Shown: positions 1 through 9,058, counted from the stretch's first letter. The stretch: 55,771 nucleotides of DNA from Gemmatimonadota bacterium (GCA_028873695.1 JAPPNU010000058.1:1-55771); one strand, 5' to 3'. The notes: generated by a model from the letters alone, not told the origin. Translations and numbers: made by a program.

Positions 1-56
1 TCTTCGACCACAATGGCTCGGCCTCGCCTGCAGAGCGACTTTCTCAACGGACTGTA
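1..56 (+). repeat. Right end of the 160-bp inverted-repeat element (cut by window edge)
   Basis: These bases match the last 56 bases of the complete copy at 2569-2728, ending in the terminal sequence ACTTTCTCAACGGACTG. The left part lies outside the window. It is downstream of the ybdK-like gene. The identity over this stretch is near complete, with one visible difference (TTTCTC for TTTATC). Confidence 0.8.
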
Positions 57-152
57 AGCGGCGGGATAGTCAGGATGGCTGGCGGCTTTGGATTCAAGGC
101 GCATGCCGTGAGGTATGCGCCTTTTGTTATTGGTGTCGATCGAGGGTTGGCG

Positions 153-1280
153 TCAGGCCGGGGGCGTGAGGCGGGAGGCGTCGGTGAGTTTCCGTACGAC
201 AGACCGGGCATCGCCCGTTTTTTTCAGGATATCCACCTGCCTCTGCGCCCAGGTCGGGCTGGACGCCAGGTCCAGAGTCCGTTCGAGGTAGGGTACGCAA
301 TCCAGTTCCTGTGCGGTGGGTATCAGTTGATTGACGAGGCGCACCACGAGTTCACGCGCCGGTTTGAGTTCGTAGGTGTCGGAGTCGACCAGTTCGGCGT
401 CGAGTCCGTAGCGGGCCGCGCGCCACTTGTTCTGGCGAATGAGCATGGGGTGGCAGTCGTGTTGGTAGATACCGTGGTCGATGTGGTCGGAGAGGTATTT
501 GATAAGGGACTGCATCATCGCCACAAGGCCCAGGGTGTCATGGAAATTGCCGGGAATATCGCAGATGCGGATCTCTACCGTACCGAATCTGTTGTGAGGG
601 CGAACGTCCCACCAGATTTCTCTTATGGTCTCGATGTAACCCGTTTCCACGAGGTGATTCACCAGCCAGACGTATTCGCTCCAGTTTCGCATCAGCGGGG
701 GCAGGCCGGCGGTGGGAAGCCCGTCCATGATCTTGGACCGCCACGAGCAGACACCCGTGTCGCGTCCTTCCCAGAACGGGCTGTTGCAGCTCAGCGCCAG
801 CAGGAGCGGCATGTATCGCAATATGAACTCGCAGATCATCACCGCCTTGTCGCCGCTGTCCACGCCCACGTGTACGTGAAGACCGAACGTGACCAGTTGA
901 CGAGCCGTATCCTGGAGCAGGTCGACCAGGCCCACGTAGCGTTTATTGGGTGTGATTTCCTGGTCCTGCCACGTGGAAAACGGATGGGTTGCCGACCAGT
1001 AGAGCCGCACGCCCTCCCGATCGGCGATGGCCTCCAGCGCGCACAGCTTCGCCCTGAGGTCCGCCTCGACCTCCTGCAGCGTCATGCAGACATCCGAGTT
1101 GATTTCCACGTAACACTGCATCAGTTCCGGCTTGATCGTTCCCTCCAGTTGCGGCGGAACGCGGTCCAGAAGCCTCCGGCTGGCGCTGCACAGCGCCATC
1201 GTCCGACAGTCCACCAGCGCCAGTTCAATCTCCACGCCGACCGTGGGTTCGCGGCTGAAGTTGAATTCCATCCGACTCAT
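153..1280 (-). CDS. ybdK: Carboxylate-amine ligase, YbdK / glutamate-cysteine ligase type 2 family
   Basis: 375 residues, the usual length for the GCS2/YbdK family of ATP-dependent ligases. Members join the gamma-carboxylate of glutamate to an amine (weak glutamate-cysteine ligase activity in E. coli YbdK). Family signatures are visible: VGVEIELALVD at residues 14-24 (metal/ATP-binding glutamates), FGLHVHVGV at 132-140, and RPHNRFGTVEIRICD at 227-241. There is no signal peptide, so it should be cytosolic. Its ATG overlaps the stop of the upstream M20 gene by four bases (ATGA), implying translational coupling. The true substrate cannot be told from sequence. Glutathione-type metabolism is possible, but no glutathione synthetase is nearby. 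Confidence 0.88.
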   Translation of the reverse strand: MSRMEFNFSREPTVGVEIELALVDCRTMALCSASRRLLDRVPPQLEGTIKPELMQCYVEINSDVCMTLQEVEADLRAKLCALEAIADREGVRLYWSATHPFSTWQDQEITPNKRYVGLVDLLQDTARQLVTFGLHVHVGVDSGDKAVMICEFILRYMPLLLALSCNSPFWEGRDTGVCSWRSKIMDGLPTAGLPPLMRNWSEYVWLVNHLVETGYIETIREIWWDVRPHNRFGTVEIRICDIPGNFHDTLGLVAMMQSLIKYLSDHIDHGIYQHDCHPMLIRQNKWRAARYGLDAELVDSDTYELKPARELVVRLVNQLIPTAQELDCVPYLERTLDLASSPTWAQRQVDILKKTGDARSVVRKLTDASRLTPPA

Positions 1281-2521
1281 CGTTTCGCCTCTTTCTCGTG
1301 AGTTTCCGGTTCCGACCAGCGCACGACCGCCCGCGCCAGAATCTTCGCGCCAATGCCCAACGCCCGTTCGTCAACGTCGAAGTCAGGCGTATGCAGGCCC
1401 GTCGACGCCGCCCCGGGACGCGAGCATCCGAGGCGAAACAGACTGCCGGGAACGCGTTTGAGATAATGGGCGAAATCATCTCCCCCCATACTGGGCTCTC
1501 CGATATGCTGGACCCGGTCTGACCCGAGCAAATCGACCGCGCACTGCCGGACCAGATCGGTGAGGTCCGGATCGTTCATGACCGACGGCGGTCCCGATCT
1601 GAACGTGACTTCGATTTCCGTTCCGGAAACACGGGCGACGCCCGCCGCAACTTCCCGCACGCGTTCCACTGCCCGCCGGCGCGCGTTTTCGTCGAGGCTG
1701 CGTACGGTGCCCTTCAGCACCGCGCGATCGGGAATCGCATTGTACCGTTTTCCGGCCGCAATCGAGCCGATTGTAAGGACCACGGTATGCCGAGGATCCA
1801 GCGACCTCGGCACGGCCACGTATAGTGCGTTGATCAACTGGGCCGCGGCGGCGATCGGGTCCCTGGACTCGTAGGGTCGGGCGGCGTGGCCGCCGCGTCC
1901 CCGGATGAGGACGCGCATCTCGTCGCAATGCGCGGTCAGGACGCCTGATCGATGCCCGATGGTTCCGGCAGGCCTCGAGGGATCCACGTGCAGCGCCAGC
2001 ATGGCGCCGACGCCCTCGAGCGCGCCGGCCTCGATCATTTCCAGCGCGCCATGGTTGGTCTCTTCCGCTGGCTGGAAGATGGCCCGCCAGGTAACGGGCC
2101 AGGGTAGTATCCCCGACTTCCCGGCGGCGTCGAGCGCCAGGGCGGCCCCGAGCACCGCGGCCGCATGGGCGTCGTGACCGCATGCGTGCATCACGCCGCG
2201 CACGCTGCTGCGATAGGCTACGGATTTGGCGTCCTGGATGGGAAGCGCGTCCAGATCGGCCCTCATGGCGATTCCGGGTCCGGACCCGTTTCCGGCGGAT
2301 TCGGCGATCACCCCCCGGCCCGCGGGGCCGGTACGGACCTCAAAGCCGTCCGACGCCAGTTGTTCTTCCAGGTACCGCGTGGTCTCCGTTTCCTCTCCAC
2401 TGACCTCGGGATGGGTATGGAGATGCCGCCTGGTCTCCACCATGCGGTCCTGAAACGCATCGACGGTCCGGTCGAGCTGCCGGGGCCAATCATTTCGATC
2501 TGGCATTGACGACGTTTTCAT
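1277..2521 (-). CDS. M20-family amidohydrolase (N-acyl-amino-acid / hippurate hydrolase type)
   Basis: 414 residues. It is a metal-dependent amidohydrolase of the M20D type, which removes acyl groups from amino acids or small amides. Visible signatures are the metal-binding MHACGHDAHAAAVLG starting at residue 111, FQPAEE at 149-154 and the leading RRHLHTHPEVSGEE at 31-44. No secretion signal is seen. It is translationally coupled to the YbdK-like ligase by a four-base overlap, so one enzyme makes an amide bond and the other breaks one. An alternative reading is N-acetyl-diaminopimelate deacetylase: that enzyme is also M20, and dapA and dapB lie upstream on the same strand, though 0.36 kb and a repeat element separate them. 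The ATG at 2521 has only a weak ribosome-binding site, and an ATG five codons later is possible. Confidence 0.85.
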   Translation of the reverse strand: MKTSSMPDRNDWPRQLDRTVDAFQDRMVETRRHLHTHPEVSGEETETTRYLEEQLASDGFEVRTGPAGRGVIAESAGNGSGPGIAMRADLDALPIQDAKSVAYRSSVRGVMHACGHDAHAAAVLGAALALDAAGKSGILPWPVTWRAIFQPAEETNHGALEMIEAGALEGVGAMLALHVDPSRPAGTIGHRSGVLTAHCDEMRVLIRGRGGHAARPYESRDPIAAAAQLINALYVAVPRSLDPRHTVVLTIGSIAAGKRYNAIPDRAVLKGTVRSLDENARRRAVERVREVAAGVARVSGTEIEVTFRSGPPSVMNDPDLTDLVRQCAVDLLGSDRVQHIGEPSMGGDDFAHYLKRVPGSLFRLGCSRPGAASTGLHTPDFDVDERALGIGAKILARAVVRWSEPETHEKEAKR

Positions 2522-2568
2522 GAGGAAAGCGTGCGCTCGACGTGGTTTGTACCGATGCGACCCTCTAT

Positions 2569-2728
2569 CAGCCCGTTGAAAAAGTCCATCCGGGCTACGG
2601 CCGCCCCTTGTGGACGAAATACGGCGTTGCGCTCCCTCGCCGAATCGCAGGATGGGACTCGGTCGCGCGCCTTGTCTTCGACCACAATGGCTCGGCCTCG
2701 CCTGCAGAGCGACTTTATCAACGGACTG
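2569..2728 (+). repeat. Complete 160-bp inverted-repeat (MITE-like) element, copy A
   Basis: A 160-bp unit bounded by imperfect 18-bp terminal inverted repeats: CAGCCCGTTGAAAAAGTC at the left and, reading inward from the right, CAGTCCGTTGATAAAGTC. The tetramer CTAT lies immediately outside both ends, a possible target duplication. A second full copy (8899-9058) has exactly the same length in the opposite orientation and differs at about eight positions by hand alignment. It has no coding capacity for a transposase. The rest of the 359-bp gap between the M20 gene and the transaldolase-like gene (2522-2880) shows no gene. Confidence 0.85.
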
Positions 2729-2880
2729 CTATTGTACGAAACGCACCGGAACGGGATGATTCGTCATACTGCGAATCGGTCGGTTCGGTGCGTCTGTCAT
2801 TCGAACGGCCCGACGGGAGAACATCCGATCGCGCGCTGACGGGTCCGTGGATTCATCCGCTCCACTCGAACCCACGATTC

Positions 2881-4821
2881 TCAACCCGCAACCTCTCTGG
2901 CGATGGCCACGCACCTGGCGGCAAAGGTGTCGTAGGCGTCGCGGAACTCGGCGCTGGTTTTCTGCACTGAGCCGAAATCGGGCCAGTCGCCCGGTTCCAG
3001 GCCCCGGGTCTGCCAGCCGGCGACGTCGATGCCCACCACGTTCGCCAGGAAGTCTTTGAGAGAGGGGGTCAGATCGTATCCGCGACAGAAATCCGGCAGT
3101 TCGCGGAGGCGCTGGTCCACGCCGGGTTCGTAGCCGTCCAACACCGCGTCCCTGAAGTCTTCGAGGTTGAACCCGTCGGCCTCGGAAGCCATCTGAACGG
3201 CTCTTGCGTGATTCGGAAACTCGGTATTGCACATATTGGAGGCGCCCAGCGTGTGGAAGGAGTCTTCGGGGATACGCTTGGAGGCGGGCAGGACGTCCAT
3301 GGAATCCACGATCCACCGCGCCTGGTCGTCCGTCACGCCGTACGTCTTTTGAAGATGGTCGACCCATTTCGGGCGGTTTTCGGGACTGAAGAAGACCCGG
3401 TAGACGCGCCGCGCCACCAGTGTGCCCGCCTTCTTCAGGTCTTCTTCCAGAAGCAGGACGGCGTCAGCGGACTGGCCCGCGGCGCCGGCGGCTTCGAGTA
3501 CGATGGGGTGGTCGAGGGATTTGAGATTGGCGTACGCGCAGACCGCCCGGGCACTTTCGGCCAGAGAACCGCCGGGCGAGTCTCCCGCGCCCAGGTCGGC
3601 GGCCAGTGCGCCAAGGAGTTCTGCCGCCTTGCCCTCGCCGGCTCTTGCCGCGGCGGCGAGGAAGATCTTCTCGGCTTCGACTTCCCGAAGGTGGCTCACG
3701 AACCGGCCGCCCATGTTGGTTTCGTAGGTGCGCACGACCTGCTCGCCGGCCTTTGCGGCCCGGGCCTTGCCCTCGAACGCGTCAAGTATCAACTGGACTT
3801 CCTGGGCCACGGTGTACACCACGGTGTTGTTGGAGCCGATCGCATTGCCGTTGAGCGTCGTGGTGATCTTACGCGCGGCCTCGTGGCTTGCGGCGACTTT
3901 GAAGACGATGTTCGGATTGACCCGGCCGGAACGGTCGCCAATACCCAGCAGGCGGTCGTATCCTTCGAGGAAATCCGCGGCCAGCCGGTATGCATTCTGC
4001 GCATCCTCGATGCTTTCATCCGCCCTGTCGGCGATGTTGGGATTCAGCTGGAAGCTGACCATGTAGTCCCTGAGGTCCGTATGCACCGCGAGCGGACGGA
4101 AGATGGACAGGTTGGGCCAGAGTGCGATGAGGGTGGCCGCCATGGCGATTTCATCGGCGTGGGCCTCCGGGTCTCGCTTCCATTCGTCGTGTTTTTCGAT
4201 TTCGCTCTTGAGTCGTTCGGCGAGCGAACCGTCCTCGTCGAAGGCCTTGGCTGCCAGCACGGGGTTCGTTGACACCTGGCAGAATCCATAGTGGCGCAGG
4301 TACTCGAGTCCGCGCGCAAAGTCGTTGCCGAATTTACAGTAGTTGTCGCCGATCATCCTCCAGTAGACGCCGCCGCGCATCTGTTGTCTGAGCAGCGTCA
4401 GAAACGAACGGCCCGGGCTTGCATTGTTCAGTTCCGCCCCGATGCGTTCGGCCAACAGGCCCGAGAGGCTGTCGTTCAGGTTGACCGAATCCATATCGGC
4501 CAGGAATTCAGCCACCACGCCCGCCATTACCGCCCCTTCGAGATCGTCGATGACGGCCAGTACCTGATCGAGCGCTCGGTCGGATTCGTCTGAGCGGTAC
4601 CCCACGATCTCCGCGTCTCGTCCCACGAAGTTCATGCCCAGCCGGATCAGCGTGCGGCATACCTCGGCGGCATGGAGATCGTCGTTCTGTAAAACCGAGA
4701 GGAGTTCCGCCACGCGGCCGGCCAATGCGCCCGGTTGCGGATCGATGAGAACCTGGTCCGCCGCGGCGAGTGACTGTCCGCTTTCGATCGCTTCCGCGAC
4801 AGCCGAGACGTCGATTGCCAT
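2881..4821 (-). CDS. Double-length transaldolase-like (class I aldolase fold) protein
   Basis: 646 residues from the ATG at 4821, chosen because AGGGAGGC lies nine bases before it; the frame is open further upstream. Three segments match the transaldolase pattern in the right order. STNPVL (about residue 185) resembles the strand-1 TTNPSL. NIVFKVAAS (about 306) carries a lysine where transaldolase has its Schiff-base lysine. SNNTVVYTVAQ (about 335-345) resembles the NxTLLFSxAQ motif. Ordinary transaldolases have 220-380 residues, so roughly 180 N-terminal and 250 C-terminal residues are extra and unrecognised. It lies 96 bp downstream of dapB on the same strand. Transaldolase superfamily membership is well supported. 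The reaction is unknown; a pentose-phosphate role or another aldol cleavage are both possible. Confidence 0.7.
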   Translation of the reverse strand: MAIDVSAVAEAIESGQSLAAADQVLIDPQPGALAGRVAELLSVLQNDDLHAAEVCRTLIRLGMNFVGRDAEIVGYRSDESDRALDQVLAVIDDLEGAVMAGVVAEFLADMDSVNLNDSLSGLLAERIGAELNNASPGRSFLTLLRQQMRGGVYWRMIGDNYCKFGNDFARGLEYLRHYGFCQVSTNPVLAAKAFDEDGSLAERLKSEIEKHDEWKRDPEAHADEIAMAATLIALWPNLSIFRPLAVHTDLRDYMVSFQLNPNIADRADESIEDAQNAYRLAADFLEGYDRLLGIGDRSGRVNPNIVFKVAASHEAARKITTTLNGNAIGSNNTVVYTVAQEVQLILDAFEGKARAAKAGEQVVRTYETNMGGRFVSHLREVEAEKIFLAAAARAGEGKAAELLGALAADLGAGDSPGGSLAESARAVCAYANLKSLDHPIVLEAAGAAGQSADAVLLLEEDLKKAGTLVARRVYRVFFSPENRPKWVDHLQKTYGVTDDQARWIVDSMDVLPASKRIPEDSFHTLGASNMCNTEFPNHARAVQMASEADGFNLEDFRDAVLDGYEPGVDQRLRELPDFCRGYDLTPSLKDFLANVVGIDVAGWQTRGLEPGDWPDFGSVQKTSAEFRDAYDTFAARCVAIAREVAG

Positions 4822-4917
4822 TCTGGGGCCTCCCTTCACGTCGTACCGGACAGGAAACGCCGTTGCACACCATCCGGCGTGTCGTCGGTCCGTGTTTCGC
4901 GTCCTGCAGGACAAGAT

Positions 4918-5724
4918 CTATTCGATACCCAGCACGTCTCTCATGCTGAATATCCCCGCGGGTGAGTTCACGACGTAGCGGATCGCCTGAATGACCCCTA
5001 CGGCGTACGAGTCCCGGCTCTGGGCGCGGTGGACGAGCTGAAAGACCTCGCCGGTGCCGCCGAAGATGACGGAATGCTCCCCGGCCAGATCTCCCGCGCG
5101 GATTGCATGGATGCCGATTTCTTCCCCGGTGCGCGCGCCGACCTCCCCATGACGTCCGTAGAGGGCCACGTCGTCGAGGTTTCGACCCAAACCCTTGGCC
5201 GCGGCATTCGCCAGCGCGAGGGCGGTGCCGCTGGGAGCGTCGGTCTTGAAGTGGTGGTGGGCTTCGACGACTTCCACGTCGTACCCGCTGCCCATCATCC
5301 GCGCGGCGTCTTCGACCAGTCTGGTCAGTACGGTCACGCCAATGCTGAAGCTGGGGGCAAAGACGCACGCGACGTCCTTTACGGCGGTTTCGAATTCGGC
5401 GAGTTGCCGTGTCGACATGCCCGTGGTGCCCACGACCATCGGCCTGCCCGCCTTCCCCGCGATACGAGCGGCTTCCAGCGTTCCGTCCGGCGGCGCGGTG
5501 AAGGCGACGACCACGTCCGCGGATTCGATCACGGATTCAAGGCTGTCGACAACGAGGCGGCCGTTGCGCTCCGTTCCCAGGATCTCTCCGATGTCTCGCC
5601 CGACGGCCGGGTTGCCGGGGGCTTCCACGCCGCCGGCGATGCCCAGGTCGCCGCTTTCCATAGCCAGGTGGGCGATGCGGCCGCACATGCGGCCCGCAAT
5701 GCCGCAGATAACCAGGTTTGTCAT
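4918..5724 (-). CDS. dapB: 4-hydroxy-tetrahydrodipicolinate reductase
   Basis: 268 residues from the ATG at 5724, preceded by GGCGGAGAA; the open frame runs further upstream, but this start gives the normal family length. DapB reduces the DapA product with NAD(P)H in the lysine/diaminopimelate pathway. The N-terminal dinucleotide loop reads GIAGRMCGR, with one extra residue relative to the usual GRMGR. The catalytic and substrate-binding segment HHHFKTDAPSGTA is at residues 156-168. dapA lies two genes upstream on the same strand, with pckG between them, and the transaldolase-like gene follows. Together these suggest a biosynthetic transcription unit. Confidence 0.95.
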   Translation of the reverse strand: MTNLVICGIAGRMCGRIAHLAMESGDLGIAGGVEAPGNPAVGRDIGEILGTERNGRLVVDSLESVIESADVVVAFTAPPDGTLEAARIAGKAGRPMVVGTTGMSTRQLAEFETAVKDVACVFAPSFSIGVTVLTRLVEDAARMMGSGYDVEVVEAHHHFKTDAPSGTALALANAAAKGLGRNLDDVALYGRHGEVGARTGEEIGIHAIRAGDLAGEHSVIFGGTGEVFQLVHRAQSRDSYAVGVIQAIRYVVNSPAGIFSMRDVLGIE

Positions 5725-5932
5725 GTGGATTCTCCGCCCGTGTTCTGTCCCGGAGACAGGTAGCCTGAATTTCGCGGACGATTCGCTCGGCCCGAAGCCC
5801 TTCGACAGGCCCGGCACAGGCAATGACCACGTTTCAAGGTGGGAATTACAGCAAGTTCAAGGACCCTTGACGAAGTGAAACGGGATGAATCGTCAGCTGA
5901 TCGGACACACAGTGCAGACCACGATCAAGACC

Positions 5933-7726
5933 CTATGCGCTCAGTCGATCCTCGAGGGCGTTGAGTTCGGTCTGCAGTTCCCCTGGCAGCCGATTACCGA
6001 ATTCCGCGAAGAAGTCGCGAATGTCGGGCAGTTCTGCCCGCCAGGCGTCCGGGTCCACGGCAAGCAGCGATTCAACGTCGGTTCGGGAGATTTCCAGGCC
6101 GTCCAGATCGAGGGCATCGGGTGTGGGCACGTAGCCGATGGGGGTTTCAATAGCGTCTGCCGTGCCTTCAATCCGCTCGCAGATCCACTTGAGCACGCGG
6201 CTGTTCTCGCCGAATCCGGGCCAGAGCCAGTTCCCACCGGCGTCCTTGCGAAACCAGTTCACGTAGAATATTCTGGGTGCGCTGTCGCCCAGCAGGGCGC
6301 CCATTTCGAACCAGTGCTTGAAATAGTCGCCCATATTATAGCCGCAGAAGGGGAGCATCGCAAAGGGATCTCTCCGCAGCTTGCCCACGGCCCCGGCGGC
6401 CGCTGCCGTGGTTTCGGACGCCATGATGGCGCCGAGGAATACGCCATGCGTCCAGTTCAGCGCTTCGAAAACCAGAGGAACCACCGTTGAACGTCGGCCG
6501 CCAAAGACGAAGGCGGACATGGGGACGCCGTCCGGGTTTTCCCATTCGGGATCGATTACCGGGCACTGCGCGGCGGGGGCGGTGTACCTCGCGTTGGGAT
6601 TGGAAGCACTGTCTTCCGATGCCGGGGTCCATTTGCGCCCGAGCCAGTCTTCCAGTTCGGCGGGCGGGTCGTCTGTCATTTCCTCCCACCAGACGTCGCC
6701 TTCGGGGGTGAGCGCCGTGTTGGTGAAGAGGCTGTTTCTTTCCAGCGCCGCCATGGCGTGACCGTTGGATTTGAGGCTCGTGCCGGGGGCGACGCCGAAG
6801 AATCCGGCCTCCGGGTTGATCGCCCGGAGCGCGCCGTCCGGGCTCTGGCGCATCCATGCGATATCGTCGCCGACGCAACTGGCCTTCCAGCCGGGGACCG
6901 TGGGCTGCAGCATGGCCAGGTTCGTCTTGCCGCACGCGGAAGGAAACGCGGCCCCGATGTAGTGTTTCCTGTTTGCCGGCGACGTGAGACCGAGGATGAG
7001 CATATGCTCGGCCATCCATCCTTCGTCGCGCGCCATGGTGGACGCGATGCGAAGGGCGAAGCATTTCTTGCCAAGCAGCGCATTGCCGCCGTAGCCCGAG
7101 CCGTAGGACCAGATGGAGGGCTCGTCAGGGAAGTGCACGATGTATTTTTGATCCGCGTCGCAGGGCCACGAGACGTCATTTTCTCCGGGCTCGAGCGGCG
7201 CGCCCACGGAATGCAGGCACGGCAGGAAGTCGCCGTCGCCCAGGGCGTCCAGCACGGCGTCGCCCGTTCGGGTCATGATGTGCATGCTGCATACGACGTA
7301 TGGCGAGTCCGAGATTTCCACACCGATCTTGGAGGTCGGGGAGCCGACGGGACCCATTGAAAACGGGATGACGTACATCGTCCGCCCGCGCATCGAACCG
7401 GCGAACAGACCCTTCAACGTGCGTTTCATCTCGACCGGCTCCCGCCAGTTGTTCGTAGGGCCGACGTCCTCTTCGTCCGGCGTACAGATGTAGGTGCGGT
7501 CCTCCACGCGGGCGACGTCGCCCGCATCCGAGCGGGCGAGAAAGCTGTTGGGGCGAAGCTTGGGATTCAGGCGGGTGAAAGTCCCCGCCCGGCAAAGCCG
7601 GTCGGCAAGTCGATCGTACTCTTCACCCGTACCGTTGCACCAGTAAATGTCGTCCGGCTGGCATAGCTTCGCGGCTTCGTTGACCCAGTCCAGTAGTTTA
7701 CGGTTTGTGGTTCTCGTGTTTCGCAT
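5933..7726 (-). CDS. pckG: Phosphoenolpyruvate carboxykinase (GTP)
   Basis: 597 residues, the normal length of GTP-dependent PEPCK, which converts oxaloacetate and GTP to phosphoenolpyruvate, CO2 and GDP. The kinase-1a region FPSACGKTNLAM lies at about residue 260-270 and includes the hyper-reactive cysteine typical of the GTP class. Other conserved blocks such as GPVGSPTSKIGVEISDSPYV and NYFLxK-type C-terminal sequence (NWFRKDAGGNWLWPGFGEN) are present. AAGGAG lies seven bases before the ATG. The gene sits between dapA and dapB; oxaloacetate is also the precursor of aspartate and so of the lysine pathway, which may explain the arrangement. The 208-bp gap to dapB shows no gene. Confidence 0.96.
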   Translation of the reverse strand: MRNTRTTNRKLLDWVNEAAKLCQPDDIYWCNGTGEEYDRLADRLCRAGTFTRLNPKLRPNSFLARSDAGDVARVEDRTYICTPDEEDVGPTNNWREPVEMKRTLKGLFAGSMRGRTMYVIPFSMGPVGSPTSKIGVEISDSPYVVCSMHIMTRTGDAVLDALGDGDFLPCLHSVGAPLEPGENDVSWPCDADQKYIVHFPDEPSIWSYGSGYGGNALLGKKCFALRIASTMARDEGWMAEHMLILGLTSPANRKHYIGAAFPSACGKTNLAMLQPTVPGWKASCVGDDIAWMRQSPDGALRAINPEAGFFGVAPGTSLKSNGHAMAALERNSLFTNTALTPEGDVWWEEMTDDPPAELEDWLGRKWTPASEDSASNPNARYTAPAAQCPVIDPEWENPDGVPMSAFVFGGRRSTVVPLVFEALNWTHGVFLGAIMASETTAAAAGAVGKLRRDPFAMLPFCGYNMGDYFKHWFEMGALLGDSAPRIFYVNWFRKDAGGNWLWPGFGENSRVLKWICERIEGTADAIETPIGYVPTPDALDLDGLEISRTDVESLLAVDPDAWRAELPDIRDFFAEFGNRLPGELQTELNALEDRLSA

Positions 7727-7755
7727 TCGACTCCTTCCGGGATTCGAGGGGTTAA

Positions 7756-7800
7756 CTGCCCGTTGAAAAAGCCCGTCCGGGCTGCCTGCCGTTGCGGAGG
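7756..7800 (+). repeat. Left-end relic of the 160-bp element
   Basis: The sequence CTGCCCGTTGAAAAAGCCCG followed by a copy of the GTCCGGGCT segment matches the left terminus of the full element. Similarity fades after about 35-45 bases. It lies in the 110-bp gap between dapA and pckG. Confidence 0.65.
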
Positions 7801-7836
7801 GTCTGCGCGCAGGCAGTCGGCCGGATCCTGTGACCG

Positions 7837-8874
7837 TCAGTCTGCGTACGCCAGGCCTTCCAGGACCGAGGCGTCAGAGACGCGATCTGAAATGTCCACG
7901 CTGAAGAATTGTTCGATGGGCGCGAACAGTTCGGGATTGTTGCACTGAACGGTTCTGGCGATTTCAAGCACCTGGTTCAGACCGCCCCGGTTCATTCGAC
8001 CCAGCGGCCGCCTGCACGGACCGGCCGGCATGCCCAGTATATTCATCAATGTCTTTATTGGCACGGGGTTACGGGCCTTGACCTGCGTGGTCCCGAAGGG
8101 CGTTTCTTCGTCGGAGAGAACCGTGACCATGCCGAAAAGGGGACCGAGCGCGTCCGCCAGCCGGTCCGCCTCGCGCATATCGCCATCCAGGATCGCTTGC
8201 GTGAAACGCTGTATGGGTCCGGGTACCACATTGGACATAACGGAGATGACTCCGGCTGCACCGATGCGGGGGTCGGTCATCATCGCGTAGGTGACGTCGT
8301 CGTCTCCGGAGAGTATGTAGAAATCGTCGCCGCAGACTTCACGCGTCCGGGCCATGTTTTCCAGGTCGCCCGTGGCTTCCTTGACGGTGTTTACGTTTCC
8401 GTGTTCGCGATGCAGGATGGCCAGGTCTTCCGGCAGCAGCTTTGTTCCCGAACGGCCGGGAATGACATAGGAAACCATCTGGAGTTCCGGGAAGGCTTCG
8501 GCGACGGGCGCGACGTATTCCCGGCGGATTTCAAGCGAACTTGGGCCGTTGTAATATGGATCTACCAGCAGCGCGGTATCGGCGCCGGCGTGGGCGGCGT
8601 GTTCCGTTGCGCGCAGGGTCTCCCCGGTGGAATTCCCGCCGGTGCCGGCGATTGCCCGGCATTCACCCCGGGCCAGCGAGCAGACCCGTTCGGTGACGCT
8701 GTTGTGTTCACCGCTGTTCAGGGTTGGGCTTTCGCCTGTGGTGCCCACTGCAAGTACACCGCTAACGCCTTGTGAAACCTGAAATTGGACGAGTTTCTCC
8801 AGGCCCCGCTCGTCCACGCCCTTGTCAGGATCCATGGGTGTGATGAGGGCCGTGTAACATCCGCTGAATAACAT
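7837..8874 (-). CDS. dapA: 4-hydroxy-tetrahydrodipicolinate synthase / DapA-family lyase
   Basis: 345 residues from the ATG at 8874, which has GGAGGTG upstream. The open frame continues through the neighbouring repeat element, but that extension is not homologous. The family condenses pyruvate with aspartate semialdehyde by Schiff-base chemistry. GTTGES (44-49), the catalytic tyrosine in VSYVIPGRSG (Tyr136) and the Schiff-base lysine in NTVKEATGD (Lys165) are all present. The C-terminus is about 40 residues longer than typical DapA. Co-location with dapB on the same strand supports the lysine/DAP assignment over other aldolases of this family. A sigma70-type promoter lies about 480 bp upstream, with an intact repeat element in between. 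Confidence 0.88.
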   Translation of the reverse strand: MLFSGCYTALITPMDPDKGVDERGLEKLVQFQVSQGVSGVLAVGTTGESPTLNSGEHNSVTERVCSLARGECRAIAGTGGNSTGETLRATEHAAHAGADTALLVDPYYNGPSSLEIRREYVAPVAEAFPELQMVSYVIPGRSGTKLLPEDLAILHREHGNVNTVKEATGDLENMARTREVCGDDFYILSGDDDVTYAMMTDPRIGAAGVISVMSNVVPGPIQRFTQAILDGDMREADRLADALGPLFGMVTVLSDEETPFGTTQVKARNPVPIKTLMNILGMPAGPCRRPLGRMNRGGLNQVLEIARTVQCNNPELFAPIEQFFSVDISDRVSDASVLEGLAYAD

Positions 8875-8898
8875 GGGTTCACCTCCGGATTGTGTTAG

Positions 8899-9058
8899 CA
8901 GTCCGTTGATAAAGTCGCTCTGCAGGCGAGGCCGAGCCATTGTGGCCGAAGACAAGGCGCGCGACCGAGTCCCATCCAGCGATTCGACGAGGGAGCGCAA
9001 CGCAGTATTTCGACCGCAAGGGCCGGCCGTAGCCCGGATGGGCTTTTTCAACGGGCTG
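8899..9058 (-). repeat. Complete 160-bp inverted-repeat element, copy B, in the dapA leader
   Basis: Same length as copy A (160 bp) and about 95 percent identical by hand alignment, in reverse orientation. Termini are CAGTCCGTTGATAAAGTC (left) and, inward from the right, CAGCCCGTTGAAAAAGCC. TTAG lies just outside the left end and TTTAG outside the right end, a possible but imperfect target duplication. It lies between the probable dapA promoter and the dapA ribosome-binding site, so it would be transcribed as leader RNA. Confidence 0.85.

Noticed and set aside
75..1301. 408-codon plus-strand open frame across the ybdK-like gene
   Set aside because: It is the complement of a well-supported gene and has no homology; long antisense frames are common in DNA with this base composition. 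The same holds for many frames opposite other genes.
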